This document shows, in pieces, positions 8,472-19,139 of a stretch of 64,000 nt of DNA. The notes under the pieces were generated by a model, which was not told where the DNA came from, did no database searches, and worked only from the letters and a program-made list of their open reading frames with translations. Positions within the stretch are counted from its first letter, which is position 1; each line of letters opens with the position of its first letter. Made by a program: the position numbers and the translations under genes. Source of the stretch: Mycobacterium decipiens (lineage in GTDB: Bacteria > Actinomycetota > Actinomycetes > Mycobacteriales > Mycobacteriaceae); contig NZ_OY970459.1 in NCBI RefSeq assembly GCF_963853665.1, positions 1,860,001 through 1,924,000 of the forward strand, in the 5' to 3' direction.

Positions 8472-9079
8472 ACGGAGAACAGGTCGTGGCGGAATTCGAT
8501 GCCTTCCGGTCCGAGATCGAGGCGGCGGAACGCCGCGTTGCGGGTGAGATCGAGCCTGGCGCAAGGGCTTTCGTTGTCGCGATCCTGGTGTTCGTGCTCG
8601 TAGGTTCCTTTGTCCTGCCGCACACGGGTCAGGTACGGGGATGGGATGTGCTGTTCGGCAGCCACGGCGCCGGTGCGGCCGCGATTGGCCTACCCGAGCG
8701 GGTCTTCGCCTGGCTGGCGCTGATTTTTGGCGTCGGCTTCTCGATGTTGGCATTGATGACTCGGCGCTGGGCGCTGGCCTGGGTGGCGCTCGCGGGCTCG
8801 GCGCTGGCCAGCGGTACCGGACTGTTGGCCGTCTGGTCGCGCCAGACCGTGGCCGCCGGTCATCCCGGCCCAGGTATTGGGCTCATCGTCTCGTGGATAA
8901 CGGTGATCGTGCTGACATTTCATTGGGCGCGGGTGGTGTGGCAGCGCACCATCGTGCAGCTCGCTGCCGAGGAGCAGCGTCGCCGGGTCGTCGCGCAGCA
9001 CCAATCTAGGACGCTGTTGGACAGCTTCGACGACCCCGATACGCCGAGCACCCGAACCGGTGACTCCGAAGACCGCTAG
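8468..9079 (+). CDS. Three-TM conserved membrane protein (Rv2732c orthologue)
   Basis: 203 residues. A short acidic N-terminus is followed by hydrophobic segments around residues 35-55, 75-125 (probably two spans) and 135-155, then an Arg/Glu-rich cytoplasmic helix and an acidic tail. Family function unknown. I took GTG 8468, which overlaps the miaB stop and gives almost the H37Rv length. GTG 8459 and GTG 8486 (the latter behind GGAGA) are possible alternatives. Confidence 0.82.
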   Translation: MNGEQVVAEFDAFRSEIEAAERRVAGEIEPGARAFVVAILVFVLVGSFVLPHTGQVRGWDVLFGSHGAGAAAIGLPERVFAWLALIFGVGFSMLALMTRRWALAWVALAGSALASGTGLLAVWSRQTVAAGHPGPGIGLIVSWITVIVLTFHWARVVWQRTIVQLAAEEQRRRVVAQHQSRTLLDSFDDPDTPSTRTGDSEDR

Positions 9080-10428
9080 GACCTGCGGGTCAGCGCCTCG
9101 GCGGCGGCCTCGGCCCACTGTCGCCATTGTTCGGCGTTGGCCTTGGCCTCTTCGGCTTCTTTGGTCTTGCCAGCCGCGGCGGCCTTGGCGGCCTGCTGCT
9201 CGAACTGCGTGACGCGGGCGCGGAACTGCTCGGCACGCGCCTGAGCCTGCGGGTCGGACCAATCCGCGTCGCCGGCGTCGCGCACCTTCTTCTCGATCGC
9301 GCGCAGCCGGCGCTCCAACTCGGCCGACCGTTCCCGGGGCACCTTGCCGATCGCATCCCACTTGTCGGCGATCGTCCGGAGCGCCGCCCGGGCGGCGTCG
9401 AGGTTGGCGGTGTCGAGCTTTTCCGCTTCAGCCAGCAGCGCCTCTTTTGCGGCGGCATTGGCTCGCAACTCGGCGTCTTTTTCCGCCGTGGCGGCATTGC
9501 GAGCCGTGAAGAAGGAGTCCTGTGCGGCCTTGAAGCGACGCCACAACGCGTCGTCCACGTCCTTGCTTGCTCGGCCAGCTGCTTTCCAGTCGGCGAGCAG
9601 CTTGCGGAACTCTGCGCTGGTGGCGGTCCAGTCGGTCGACTCGGATAGCTCCTCGGCCCGGTCGCAGAGTCGTTCCTTCGACTGCCGGACGCCAGATCGT
9701 TCACGGTCCAATTCGGCGAAGTGGGATCCGCGCCGTCGGTTGAACGTGTCGCGGGCCGCGGAGTAGCGCTTCCACAGTGCGTCGTCGACTTTGCGGTCCA
9801 GCCCGCCGATCGTCCTCCACTCGTCGAGGATCGCCCGCATGCGGTCACCGGCGACTTTCCACTGGGTGGAGTTGGCGGCCAGCTCCTCGGCTTCGGCGGC
9901 CAGCGCCTCCTTACGGGCCGTCTGGGCGGCTCGATGCTGCTCACGTCTGGAGCGGTCCGCGGCCGCGATGACCTCGGCACGATCGTGAATGCTTGTCAAC
10001 CGGTCCGCGAGCGCGTCGACATCGCCCAGCACGCATGCCGTCGGCAACGTTTCGGCCAGCTCGATGGCATGGGCTTTGATCTTGCGTGCGTCGCCGGTCC
10101 CCGTCGCCAGCCGCTCGTCCATCAGCGTGATTTCGGTGCTCAGGTCATCGAATCGCCTGCCGAAATGGGCGAACGCGGCTTCGGGGTCGCCGGCCTGCCA
10201 GGAACCGATGATGCGCTCACCGGTCGCGCTGATCAGCCACACCGTGCCGTCGTCGTCGACACGTCCGAAACGGTGTGGATCGCTGGGCGGGGGCGCTGCC
10301 ACCGGGTGGGCGATGGGTCGGGCCGCCGGCCCGGGGCCGGGACGCGGTCCCGGTCGGGGCGCCGGTCTTGCCACCGGTTGGGGAGCCGGCCCGGGCGACT
10401 CGTTGCTGCCGGGTTCGTCAGCCGTCAT
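9076..10428 (-). CDS. DUF349 domain protein (Rv2731 orthologue)
   Basis: 450 residues. After a Pro/Gly/Ala-rich disordered start (about 1-55) come repeated DUF349 units rich in Ala, Glu, Arg and Lys, each with a W-K-x-A-G or W-x-x-I-G core (for example [17 protein letters not shown] and [17 protein letters not shown]), then a coiled-coil tail. DUF349 proteins are helical and of unclear function. The stop overlaps the convergent membrane-protein gene by 4 nt. Confidence 0.9.
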   Translation of the reverse strand: MTADEPGSNESPGPAPQPVARPAPRPGPRPGPGPAARPIAHPVAAPPPSDPHRFGRVDDDGTVWLISATGERIIGSWQAGDPEAAFAHFGRRFDDLSTEITLMDERLATGTGDARKIKAHAIELAETLPTACVLGDVDALADRLTSIHDRAEVIAAADRSRREQHRAAQTARKEALAAEAEELAANSTQWKVAGDRMRAILDEWRTIGGLDRKVDDALWKRYSAARDTFNRRRGSHFAELDRERSGVRQSKERLCDRAEELSESTDWTATSAEFRKLLADWKAAGRASKDVDDALWRRFKAAQDSFFTARNAATAEKDAELRANAAAKEALLAEAEKLDTANLDAARAALRTIADKWDAIGKVPRERSAELERRLRAIEKKVRDAGDADWSDPQAQARAEQFRARVTQFEQQAAKAAAAGKTKEAEEAKANAEQWRQWAEAAAEALTRRS

Positions 10429-10551
10429 GCGCTCGTCACCTACCTTGCAACCCTTCGCGCGGTGGTATCCCGCGCACCTGCCGCGCGAAGCGGCACCTCT
10501 ATGGTCGGCAGGCCCGATGCGCTCACCGGGTTCCGCTAACCGTTTTCCAAC

Positions 10552-10575
10552 AGTATTGAAGCAAGTATTGAAGCA
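10552..10575. repeat. Tandem 12-bp direct repeat
   Basis: AGTATTGAAGCA occurs twice back to back, without mismatch, in the 266-nt gap between the kinase gene and the DUF349 gene. It could be an operator or a chance duplication. Confidence 0.55.
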
Positions 10576-10694
10576 GCTCGACAGGCTGTCCGTGCCACCA
10601 TTGAGAATGCTGGGCCCAAGCTGGGGCCGTTGCTGGGCCGATAGCCCAACCCGAGAGCGTCACAATAGTCGTGAGCAACGCCGCGGCCGCCTTG

Positions 10695-12437
10695 TCACCT
10701 ATGCTTTTTCCACCATCCGAAGAGCTGATCGAGATTGGGTCCCTGCGGATCACCCTGGACGAGAGAGATCATCAGTTGCGCCTCGTTGGTCCATACCACA
10801 GTCGGGCTGCTTTCCTGGACCGCGCAGAAAACCATGCCGCCCACCTGCGGGCTGTCGGGGTGCTGCCAGCTGGTTGGTGACTTCGTTTCCCCGGGGCAAG
10901 TCACCATGATGTCGGTGCGCAAGAGTCCGTCGAAGGACTGGCGCAGCGTGGCGGTTTCCCCGAACAGTGCGTAAATCCCCCGAGACGGGCCACCGGGGTC
11001 GATGTTCTTATCGCATAGCACTCTGGCCAGCGCATCCTTCGGCGGCAAGAACGACCTGCATGTGCCGGGCGCGTAGCCCAACGGCAGCAGGCTGAGCAGG
11101 CGGGCCAGCGCGTCCGCGGATGCCGGCGACGCTGGAGCGGATGTCGCCGTGGGTCCGGTCGTCACGGTCTGGGGAGCCGACGAGGTGTTCGGGCGAAGGC
11201 TTAGCCGGACTCCCTGGGCGGCGAGGACCACCAGGACCACCAAGGCGGCCGCTCCGAGGAGCAACCACGGATTGCGCAAACGCGAGATTAGCGGGGCCGG
11301 TTGCCCTAACGGTGGTGCGTCACCGGGCGGCCGCTGTGGTGGGGGTGTGTCGCTATGACCGGGCCACGAGGTGTCCGGTTTGAAAGCCGAAGTGTTCAGC
11401 GACGTCGTCGGAAACGACAATGGCGACACTGGCTCGGGAAAGCTCAGGTCGGGTTGTGCCATCGGCGTCACCGGTGTGGGCGCAGAAGGTGTGGCGGACG
11501 GCGGAGCCACGTAGGTGATTCCCGGGTCAGCGGCGGCGTCGTCGCGCAGTCCGGATTCTTGGCTGCGTTTAAGGATGCGAAACTCCTGGGCCTGATGGGG
11601 TGCGCTGAGTGCCTGATGCGCAGCCAGCGCCAGCTCACCCGCGCTGGCGTAGCGATCCTGCGGATTTTTCGCCATGCCGCGCGCGATCACCTCGTCGAAC
11701 GCGGCGGGGATCCCGGGTCGCAGCTGGCTGGGACGCGGGATGGGTGCCATCAGGTGCGCGGTGATCAGCATGCCGGCGCTGTCGGCCCGATAGGGCGGGG
11801 ATCCGGTCAAGCACTCGTGCAGCACACAGGCCAATGAATAGATGTCGGCGCGGTGGGTCACCTCGGCGTCGGAAAACCGCTCGGGAGCCATATATCTCCA
11901 GGTCCCCACCGCGCTGCCGATCTGGGTCAGTTTCTCGTCGGTGGCCGCGCTGGCAATCCCGAAATCCACCAGATACGCGAAGTCGTCGCGGGTGACCAGG
12001 ATATTTTCCGGCTTCACATCGCGGTGCATCACCCCGGCGGCGTGGGCGGCGTCCAATGCCGAGGCCACTTGATGCACCAGCGCCACCGCCCACGGCGGTG
12101 TCACCGGCCCGAACCGCTCCAGGAGCAAGGCCAAGTGGGTGCCCTCGACCAGCCGCATGTCCAAGTAGAGCTGCCCGTCGATTTCCCCATAGTCGTGGAT
12201 GGGCACCACGTGTGGTTCCTGCAACCGGCCCGCATTGCGCGCTTCCCGTTGCATCCGCATCCGGAACACCGGATCGTGGCTGAGCGACTCCGACATAAGC
12301 TTGAGCGCCACCACCCGCTGCCGGACGGTGTCGACGGCCTCATAGACCTCGCCCATCCCGCCGCCGCCCAGCTGCCGCTTGAGGTAGTAGGGGCCGAACC
12401 GGGTCCCCACTCGCGAACCTCGCGCGGAGGCGCTCAT
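10695..12437 (-). CDS. Receptor-type Ser/Thr protein kinase (PASTA-less, cysteine-bearing sensor domain)
   Basis: 580 residues. The kinase domain (about 13-275) is complete: glycine loop GGGGMGEVYEA, Lys in VVALKLM, catalytic MHRDVKPENI, DFG in LVDFGIAS and APE in MAPERF. A Pro/Ser/Thr-rich linker leads to one membrane span (about residues 395-420). The extracytoplasmic domain carries four cysteines (GTCRSF, VLCDKN, VTCPGE, VFCAVQ), which could form two disulfides as in PknH-type sensors. Start 12437 sits behind GAGGAGAAGG; the longer frame adds 15 residues. I know of no H37Rv orthologue at this place, where the small hypothetical Rv2730 lies. Ligand and targets unknown. Confidence 0.9.
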   Translation of the reverse strand: MSASARGSRVGTRFGPYYLKRQLGGGGMGEVYEAVDTVRQRVVALKLMSESLSHDPVFRMRMQREARNAGRLQEPHVVPIHDYGEIDGQLYLDMRLVEGTHLALLLERFGPVTPPWAVALVHQVASALDAAHAAGVMHRDVKPENILVTRDDFAYLVDFGIASAATDEKLTQIGSAVGTWRYMAPERFSDAEVTHRADIYSLACVLHECLTGSPPYRADSAGMLITAHLMAPIPRPSQLRPGIPAAFDEVIARGMAKNPQDRYASAGELALAAHQALSAPHQAQEFRILKRSQESGLRDDAAADPGITYVAPPSATPSAPTPVTPMAQPDLSFPEPVSPLSFPTTSLNTSAFKPDTSWPGHSDTPPPQRPPGDAPPLGQPAPLISRLRNPWLLLGAAALVVLVVLAAQGVRLSLRPNTSSAPQTVTTGPTATSAPASPASADALARLLSLLPLGYAPGTCRSFLPPKDALARVLCDKNIDPGGPSRGIYALFGETATLRQSFDGLLRTDIMVTCPGETKSPTSWQHPDSPQVGGMVFCAVQESSPTVVWTNEAQLMISLVQGDPQGPNLDQLFGWWKKHR

Positions 12438-12795
12438 CGCCTTCTCCTCAGAGCAACGGTCAATTGCACAGGCACGCCACACTCATCGGCCGACCCGCCG
12501 ACCGCAAACCCGGGTGGAGCAACCATGACGGTAATTCCTCACCAATCCCGGCGCACCAAAACATGCAACATCCGTCCCACAGCTGAAACCGTTCCGTTAG
12601 CCGCGCCGTCGAGCTGTGTCCGTGGGTGAACGTCGGTTTTGGCCGGCGAATTCCGAAAGCCAGTGGCAAAGCGTGTCCCCGGGCGGAATGTCTTGCTGTG
12701 ATATTTGTCCAGCACACCACAATCATTATTGAACAACTGCTTAAATCGAGGTGTATCGGACAACTTCCGGGCCGAATGTCGGTGGGAGGTCACCT
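12438..12795. other. Divergent intergenic region between kinase and DMT-like gene
   Basis: 358 nt without a credible gene. It must hold the start signals of the leftward kinase gene and the rightward membrane-protein gene. The stretch at about 12695-12760 is clearly richer in A+T than its surroundings, as promoter DNA often is. I could not define -35/-10 boxes or an operator with confidence. Confidence 0.6.
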
Positions 12796-13701
12796 ATGGC
12801 CGGCGTCGAATTGGCGACTCTGCTCGCGCTGGCCGCCGCGCTAATGGCCGGGATCGGGTATGTGGTCCTTCAGCGGTCCGCGCAACAGGTCACCGACGAA
12901 GAAGACGTCGGCCATTTCACGTTGTTCCACCTCTCCCTACGCCACGCCCAGTGGTGGCTGGGTAGCCTGGCCGCGCTCGCCAGTTTCACCCTGCAGGCCA
13001 TTGCGTTGACGATGGGTTCGGTGGTGTTGGTGCAGTCACTGCAGGCCAGCGCGCTGCTGTTCGCGCTGCCGATCGATGCCCGGCTCACCCGCCATCGGTG
13101 TACCGCCAGGGAGTGGATGTGGGCGGTATTGCTGGCCGGCGCGGTGGCCGTCATTGTCATGTCGGGCAACCCGGCGGTCGGCGATACCCGGGCCCCGCTG
13201 TCGACCTGGGCATTGGTTGCCGCCGTGATTGTTCCCGCGGTGCTGCTTTGTGTGCTTGGCGCGAAGATCGCCTCCGGTGCGCTGTCGGCGGTGCTGCTGG
13301 CGGCGGCGTCGGCGGCAACGCTGGCGGTATTCACCGTGCTGACCAAAGGGGTCGTGACGGAGCTCGACGAAGGCTTCGCGACGCTGATCCGGACCCCCGA
13401 GTTGTATGCCTGGATCGTGGTTCTGCCGATCGGGCTGGCGCTACAGCAATCCTCGCTGCGCGTGAGCGCGCTTACCGTCTCGTTGCCGACGATCGTCGTG
13501 GCCCGCCCGGTGATCGCCTCGGTGCTGGGGATCACCGTGCTCGGTGAGGTGCTGCACACCGGTCGGGTGACGCTGTTCGCGCTGGTGGCTGCGATAGTGG
13601 TGGTGGTTGTCGCGACCGTGGCCCTGGCCCGGGACGAGGCCGCCATGATGACTACGCCCTCCGACGAAATGGGGACCGCGGGCCAGCTCGCGGTCCGTTA
13701 G
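12796..13701 (+). CDS. DMT-superfamily-like integral membrane protein, paralogue 1
   Basis: 301 residues, about ten hydrophobic segments, no signal peptide. It opens MAGVELATLLALAAALMAGI, followed by QRSAQQVTDEEDVGHF, a motif shared almost word for word with the next gene (QRSAQEITDERVGHL). The two proteins align along their whole length, including the late VLGEVLHTGR/VLGETLHTSR segment. The fold resembles EamA/DMT-type drug or metabolite carriers; the substrate is unknown. Start chosen behind GGGAGG. Its length equals that given for H37Rv Rv2729c, so which paralogue is the true orthologue is unsettled. Confidence 0.85.
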   Translation: MAGVELATLLALAAALMAGIGYVVLQRSAQQVTDEEDVGHFTLFHLSLRHAQWWLGSLAALASFTLQAIALTMGSVVLVQSLQASALLFALPIDARLTRHRCTAREWMWAVLLAGAVAVIVMSGNPAVGDTRAPLSTWALVAAVIVPAVLLCVLGAKIASGALSAVLLAAASAATLAVFTVLTKGVVTELDEGFATLIRTPELYAWIVVLPIGLALQQSSLRVSALTVSLPTIVVARPVIASVLGITVLGEVLHTGRVTLFALVAAIVVVVVATVALARDEAAMMTTPSDEMGTAGQLAVR

Positions 13702-13965
13702 CCGCCCGCGGGTCGCGCGCGAAACCCGGCGGGCCCGGTACGGTGGCCGGCGGCCAGTGCGACCGTCTGTCCGGTGCCATCGGGTGTGACCAGCCAGACA
13801 TAGATTTTTCAATGGCCATACATAGGTTGGTGGATGGTTCTTCCAGTTAAGTTTTGGGGAGGTTCGAATCCGGGAGCGACCGTGGTGGACATGCCCAGCA
13901 GCGGGTAGTGGATACCGGATGTATGGCACGGCTTCCGAGGCCGGACTTCGGCGAGGAGGTCGCCC

Positions 13966-14961
13966 ATGACGAAGGCGGATATCGCGGTGGTTCTCGCCCT
14001 GTGCGCCGCGTTGGCATCCGCGATCGGCAATGTGGTTCGTCAGCGCTCCGCCCAGGAGATCACCGACGAGCGGGTGGGACATCTCAAGCTCTTCCGCTTG
14101 TCGCTGCGCGATACCCGGTGGTGGCTGGGTGCCGGCGGGGCGATCGCCAATTACACGTTGCAGGCCGCGGCCCTGGCGCTGGGATCGGTGATGCTGGTGA
14201 CGGCCTTGCAGGTGACGGCGCTGCTGTTCGCGTTGCCGATCTATGCCTGGGTGACCCGGCGCCGGGTCACCCACTGGGAGTGGACCTGGGCGGTACTGCT
14301 GGCCGCTTCGTTGGCGCTGGTGGTCACGGTCGGTGAACCGAGCGCCGGGGCTTCGCGCGGCTCCCTGACCGTCTGGTTGCTGGTGGCGCTCGTGCTGGGG
14401 CCGGTGCTGGTGTTCTGCGTGCTGGGTGCCCGGCTCTGGACCGGTTCGGTGGCCGCGGTGCTGCTGGCGGTGGTCGCGGGTTGCGCCTTGGCGCTGTTTG
14501 CGGTGCTGACCAAGGCTGTCGTCGAGATAGTCGGCGGGGGCCTCGGGGCATTGCTACGCGCGCCGGAATTCTATGCCTGGATCGCAGCCGCGCTGGTCGG
14601 AATGATCTTTCAGCAGTCGTCATTCCGCGCTGGTTCGCTGACCGCATCCCTGCCGACATCGGTCGTCGCCAAGCCGTTGGTCGGTTCGATACTGGGCATC
14701 GTTGTACTCGGCGAGACGTTGCACACCAGCAGAACGGGGTTGTTTGTGGTGGCTGTGGGCGTTGCGTTGGTGATTGTCGCGACCGTGGCCCTGGCCCGTG
14801 GCGAGGCCGAGAAGGTGGTGGAAGAGGCGGTTGAGAGCGGGCGCATTCCCAAAGTCTCCGACCGGCATGCCGCATCGCCGCAGGTTCGGCCCGGCGACGC
14901 AGCCGCTGAAGACGACGATCGAACCGACCGGCTACCCAGGGCCGGGCAGTCGGCTTACTAG
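13966..14961 (+). CDS. DMT-superfamily-like integral membrane protein, paralogue 2 (Rv2729c family)
   Basis: 331 residues with about ten hydrophobic segments up to residue 280, then a charged cytoplasmic tail of about 45 residues that paralogue 1 lacks. MTKADIAVVLALCAALASAI starts the first span. The shared QRSAQEITDE and VLGETLHTSR motifs show that it arose by duplication from the same ancestor as the preceding gene. An AGGAGGT ribosome site precedes the ATG. Transport function is inferred only from the fold. Confidence 0.87.
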   Translation: MTKADIAVVLALCAALASAIGNVVRQRSAQEITDERVGHLKLFRLSLRDTRWWLGAGGAIANYTLQAAALALGSVMLVTALQVTALLFALPIYAWVTRRRVTHWEWTWAVLLAASLALVVTVGEPSAGASRGSLTVWLLVALVLGPVLVFCVLGARLWTGSVAAVLLAVVAGCALALFAVLTKAVVEIVGGGLGALLRAPEFYAWIAAALVGMIFQQSSFRAGSLTASLPTSVVAKPLVGSILGIVVLGETLHTSRTGLFVVAVGVALVIVATVALARGEAEKVVEEAVESGRIPKVSDRHAASPQVRPGDAAAEDDDRTDRLPRAGQSAY

Positions 14962-14992
14962 CGTCCGCCCGCCAAGGCGCTAGTTTTGTGTC

Positions 14993-15688
14993 GTGTTGAG
15001 CGCCATCGCAATTGTTCCGTCCGCGCCGGTGCTGGTTCCCCAACTGGCCGGCGGGGCCGCTGCCGAGCTGGCCGACCTGGGGGCCGCGGTGAACGCGGCG
15101 GCCGCCTTGTTGCCCGCGCGCTGGATCGCCGTCGGAACGGGGCGTGCCGATGACGTCGTGCGCTCCGACCGCGTCGGCACCTTTGCGGGCTTCGGCGCCG
15201 ACGTGCGAGTTCGGCTCTCGCCGCAGCTGGGTGACGGGGTTGCGGTGCCGGTGGAATTGCCCCTGTGCGCGCTGCTCACCGCCTGGGTGCGGGGCCAGGT
15301 CCGGCCCGAGGCCAGCGCGCAGGTCCATGTCTATGTCAGTGACCACGGCGCCGACGTCGCTGTGGCCCGCGGGAGGCGGCTGCGTGCCGAGATCGACCGG
15401 TCGCCCGAGCCGATCGGGGTACTGGTCGTCGCCGACGGTTTGAACACCCTGACGCCGCGCGCTCCCGGTGGCTACGACCCCGATGGCGCCGGCGTACAGC
15501 TGGCTCTCGACGACGCGCTGGCCAGCGGCGACATCGCGGCCTTGGCCCGACTGCCCGAGCAGGTGCTTGGGCGGGTGGCATTTCAGGTGCTGGCCGGCCT
15601 CGCCGAGCCGGGGCCGCGGTCGGCCAAGGAGCTCTACCGGGGAGCGCCGTACGGTGTGGGGTACTTCGTCGGTGTCTGGCAGCCGTGA
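14993..15688 (+). CDS. LigB/MEMO-like protein (Rv2728c orthologue)
   Basis: 231 residues, Ala/Gly/Leu-rich, beginning [20 protein letters not shown]. The placement of the N-terminal VPSAPVLVP strand and the later [10 protein letters not shown] and [14 protein letters not shown] segments resembles the class III extradiol dioxygenase LigB-like fold. I do not see a clear set of iron-binding His/Glu residues, so enzymatic activity is doubtful. It overlaps miaA by 4 nt (GTGA) and belongs to the run Rv2728c-miaA-dapF-hflX. Confidence 0.82.
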   Translation: MLSAIAIVPSAPVLVPQLAGGAAAELADLGAAVNAAAALLPARWIAVGTGRADDVVRSDRVGTFAGFGADVRVRLSPQLGDGVAVPVELPLCALLTAWVRGQVRPEASAQVHVYVSDHGADVAVARGRRLRAEIDRSPEPIGVLVVADGLNTLTPRAPGGYDPDGAGVQLALDDALASGDIAALARLPEQVLGRVAFQVLAGLAEPGPRSAKELYRGAPYGVGYFVGVWQP

Positions 15689-16629
15689 GGCCCCTGGCGA
15701 TAGTGGGACCGACCGGTACCGGCAAGTCCCAGCTGGCGCTGGACGTCGCCGAGCGGCTCGGCGCCGGGATAAGCGCGGAGGTTGTGAACGCCGACGCGAT
15801 GCAGCTATATCGCGGCATGGACATCGGGACGGCGAAGCTGCCCATCGACGAGCGCCGCGGCATCCCGCATCATCAACTCGACGTCCTCGGTGTCACCGAA
15901 ACCGCGACCGTCGCGCGCTACCAGCGTGCCGCCGCCGCGGACATCGAGGCGATCGCGGCCCGGGGAGCGGTGCCGGTCGTGGTGGGCGGCTCGATGCTCT
16001 ACATCCAATCGCTGCTCGACGACTGGTCGTTTCCCGCAACGGATCCGTCGGTGCGCGCGAGATGGGAGCAGCGCCTGGCCGAGGTCGGGGTGGCTGGGCT
16101 GCATGCCGAGCTGGCTCGCCGCGACCCGGCCGCGGCCGCGGTAATTCTGCCCACCGACGCCCGGCGCACGGTGCGGGCGCTCGAGGTGGTCGAACTCACC
16201 GGGCAGCCGTTTGCCGCGTCCGCACCGCGCATCGGCGCGCCCCGGTGGGACACGGTTATCGTCGGGTTAGATTGTGACACAACCATTCTCGATGAACGAC
16301 TGGCCCGTCGCACCGACCTGATGTTCGATCGGGGCCTGGTGGCGGAGGTACGCACGCTGCTTCGCAACGGCCTGCGCGAGGGCGTCACCGCGTCACGCGC
16401 GTTGGGCTACGCCCAGGTAGTTGCCGCCCTCGACGCGGGTGCCGGAGCCGAAGCGATGCGGGACGCGCGGGAGCAGACCTATGGCGGTACCCGCCGCTAT
16501 GTGCGACGGCAGCGGTCCTGGTTTCGCCGAGACCACCGGGTGCATTGGCTCGACGCCGGCGCGACTACCCCGGCGGACCGTGCTCGCCTGGCCGAGGACG
16601 CGGTGCGAGCATGGCGGCACGTAACCTGA
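15685..16629 (+). CDS. miaA: MiaA, tRNA dimethylallyltransferase (Rv2727c orthologue)
   Basis: 314 residues. The P-loop GPTGTGKS (residues about 8-15) and the substrate segment [17 protein letters not shown] are the MiaA hallmarks, and [17 protein letters not shown] is the conserved tRNA-binding end. It transfers a dimethylallyl group to A37 of tRNAs; MiaB then methylthiolates it. The GTG start overlaps the preceding stop, and dapF follows within a few bases. Confidence 0.97.
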   Translation: MRPLAIVGPTGTGKSQLALDVAERLGAGISAEVVNADAMQLYRGMDIGTAKLPIDERRGIPHHQLDVLGVTETATVARYQRAAAADIEAIAARGAVPVVVGGSMLYIQSLLDDWSFPATDPSVRARWEQRLAEVGVAGLHAELARRDPAAAAVILPTDARRTVRALEVVELTGQPFAASAPRIGAPRWDTVIVGLDCDTTILDERLARRTDLMFDRGLVAEVRTLLRNGLREGVTASRALGYAQVVAALDAGAGAEAMRDAREQTYGGTRRYVRRQRSWFRRDHRVHWLDAGATTPADRARLAEDAVRAWRHVT

Positions 16630-16642
16630 TCTGGTGGCGCAC

Positions 16643-17512
16643 ATGATCTTCGCGAAGGGCCACGGTACCGAGAACGACTTCGTGCTACTGCCCGATGTCG
16701 AGGCCGAGCTGATGCTGACCCCTGCCCGGGTGGCGGCGTTGTGCGACCGGCGCCGCGGGCTAGGCGCCGACGGGGTGTTACGGGTTACCACCGCGGGTGC
16801 GGCCATGACGGCGGGGGTGCTCGACCGCCTGCCCGACGGTGTCAGCGCGACCGACTGGTATATGGACTACCGCAACGCCGACGGGTCGGCAGCCCAGATG
16901 TGCGGCAACGGGGTGCGAGTGTTTGCACACTACCTGCGCGCCACTGGCCTGGAGGCCCGCGACGAGTTCGTCGTGGGGTCACTGGCCGGCCCGCGACTGG
17001 TCACCTTGCATCACGTCGAGGCGACGAACGCCGACGTCTCCGTCGATATGGGCAAGGCCAACAGACTGGGCGAAGGAGAGGCTGTCGTCGGTGGTAGGCG
17101 ATTTCACGGCGTTGCGGTCGATATGGGCAACCCGCATCTGGCCTGCGTGGATCCCGAGCTGACCGTCGAGGGCCTGGCAGCGTTGGACGTGGGCGCGCCG
17201 GTGGGGTTCGATCGTGCGCGGTTCCCCGACGGGGTCAATGTCGAGGTAGTCACGGCCCCGGCGGGCGGTGCGGTCTGGATGCGGGTTCACGAACGCGGTG
17301 TGGGGGAAACCCGCTCGTGTGGCACCGGGACGGTTGCGGCCGCGGTCGCCGCGCTGGCGACGGTGGGCGCGGCGACCGGCACCCTCACCGTGCACGTGCC
17401 GGGCGGTGAGGTCACCGTCACCGTCACCGATGCCACCACCTTCCTACGCGGGCCGTCGGTGCTCGTGGCCCGCGGTGACCTCGCTGACGATTGGTGGAAC
17501 GCGATGGGGTGA
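16643..17512 (+). CDS. dapF: Diaminopimelate epimerase (Rv2726c orthologue)
   Basis: 289 residues from ATG 16643 (the GTG at 16634 would add MAH). Both catalytic cysteines are in place: MCGNGVRVF and [10 protein letters not shown]. The N-terminal [14 protein letters not shown] motif is typical. The enzyme converts LL- to meso-diaminopimelate for peptidoglycan and lysine. Several substitutions separate it from the H37Rv protein as I recall it. Confidence 0.97.
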   Translation: MIFAKGHGTENDFVLLPDVEAELMLTPARVAALCDRRRGLGADGVLRVTTAGAAMTAGVLDRLPDGVSATDWYMDYRNADGSAAQMCGNGVRVFAHYLRATGLEARDEFVVGSLAGPRLVTLHHVEATNADVSVDMGKANRLGEGEAVVGGRRFHGVAVDMGNPHLACVDPELTVEGLAALDVGAPVGFDRARFPDGVNVEVVTAPAGGAVWMRVHERGVGETRSCGTGTVAAAVAALATVGAATGTLTVHVPGGEVTVTVTDATTFLRGPSVLVARGDLADDWWNAMG

Positions 17513-17579
17513 TCCCGGGTGGTTGCCGATTAATTCAGATGCGCGGCCATCCGCGACGTGCCACCATCGGGTACTGGCT

Positions 17580-19022
<1,443 letters not shown>

Positions 19023-19056
19023 CCCCGGCGCGAGATCCGCGGCACGTGTCGCGCTC

Positions 19057-19076
19057 GTTGGCCGGACCCGGCCAAC
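19057..19076. terminator. Hairpin after hflX
   Basis: GTTGGCCG, loop GACC, CGGCCAAC: an 8-bp stem located 35 nt after the hflX stop. No T-run follows, as is usual for mycobacterial candidate terminators. It is likely to end the Rv2728c-hflX transcript. Confidence 0.5.
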
Positions 19077-19081
19077 CGCCG

Positions 19082-19099
19082 ACCAACCGTCCGGTTGGT
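19082..19099. promoter_or_regulatory. 18-bp palindrome upstream of fadE20, candidate operator
   Basis: ACCAACCG-TC-CGGTTGGT is a perfect inverted repeat, 40 nt before the fadE20 ATG. Its size and symmetry fit a TetR-type operator, the regulator class that controls many mycobacterial lipid genes. It could also fold as a hairpin and extend the terminator next to it. Confidence 0.5.
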
Positions 19100-19139
19100 A
19101 TATGTTGAGCACCAGAGCTTCTTTCCGCGGAGGTTATCG

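Noticed and set aside
8690..9361. Minus-strand frame across the junction of the three-TM membrane-protein gene and the DUF349 gene
   Set aside because: Overlaps two recognised genes and has only Arg/Gly-rich composition.
13855..13880. GGTTCGAATCC resembles the T-arm of a tRNA, possibly an attachment-site relic
   Set aside because: The flanking bases do not form the 5-bp T stem, and no acceptor, D or anticodon arm can be built upstream.
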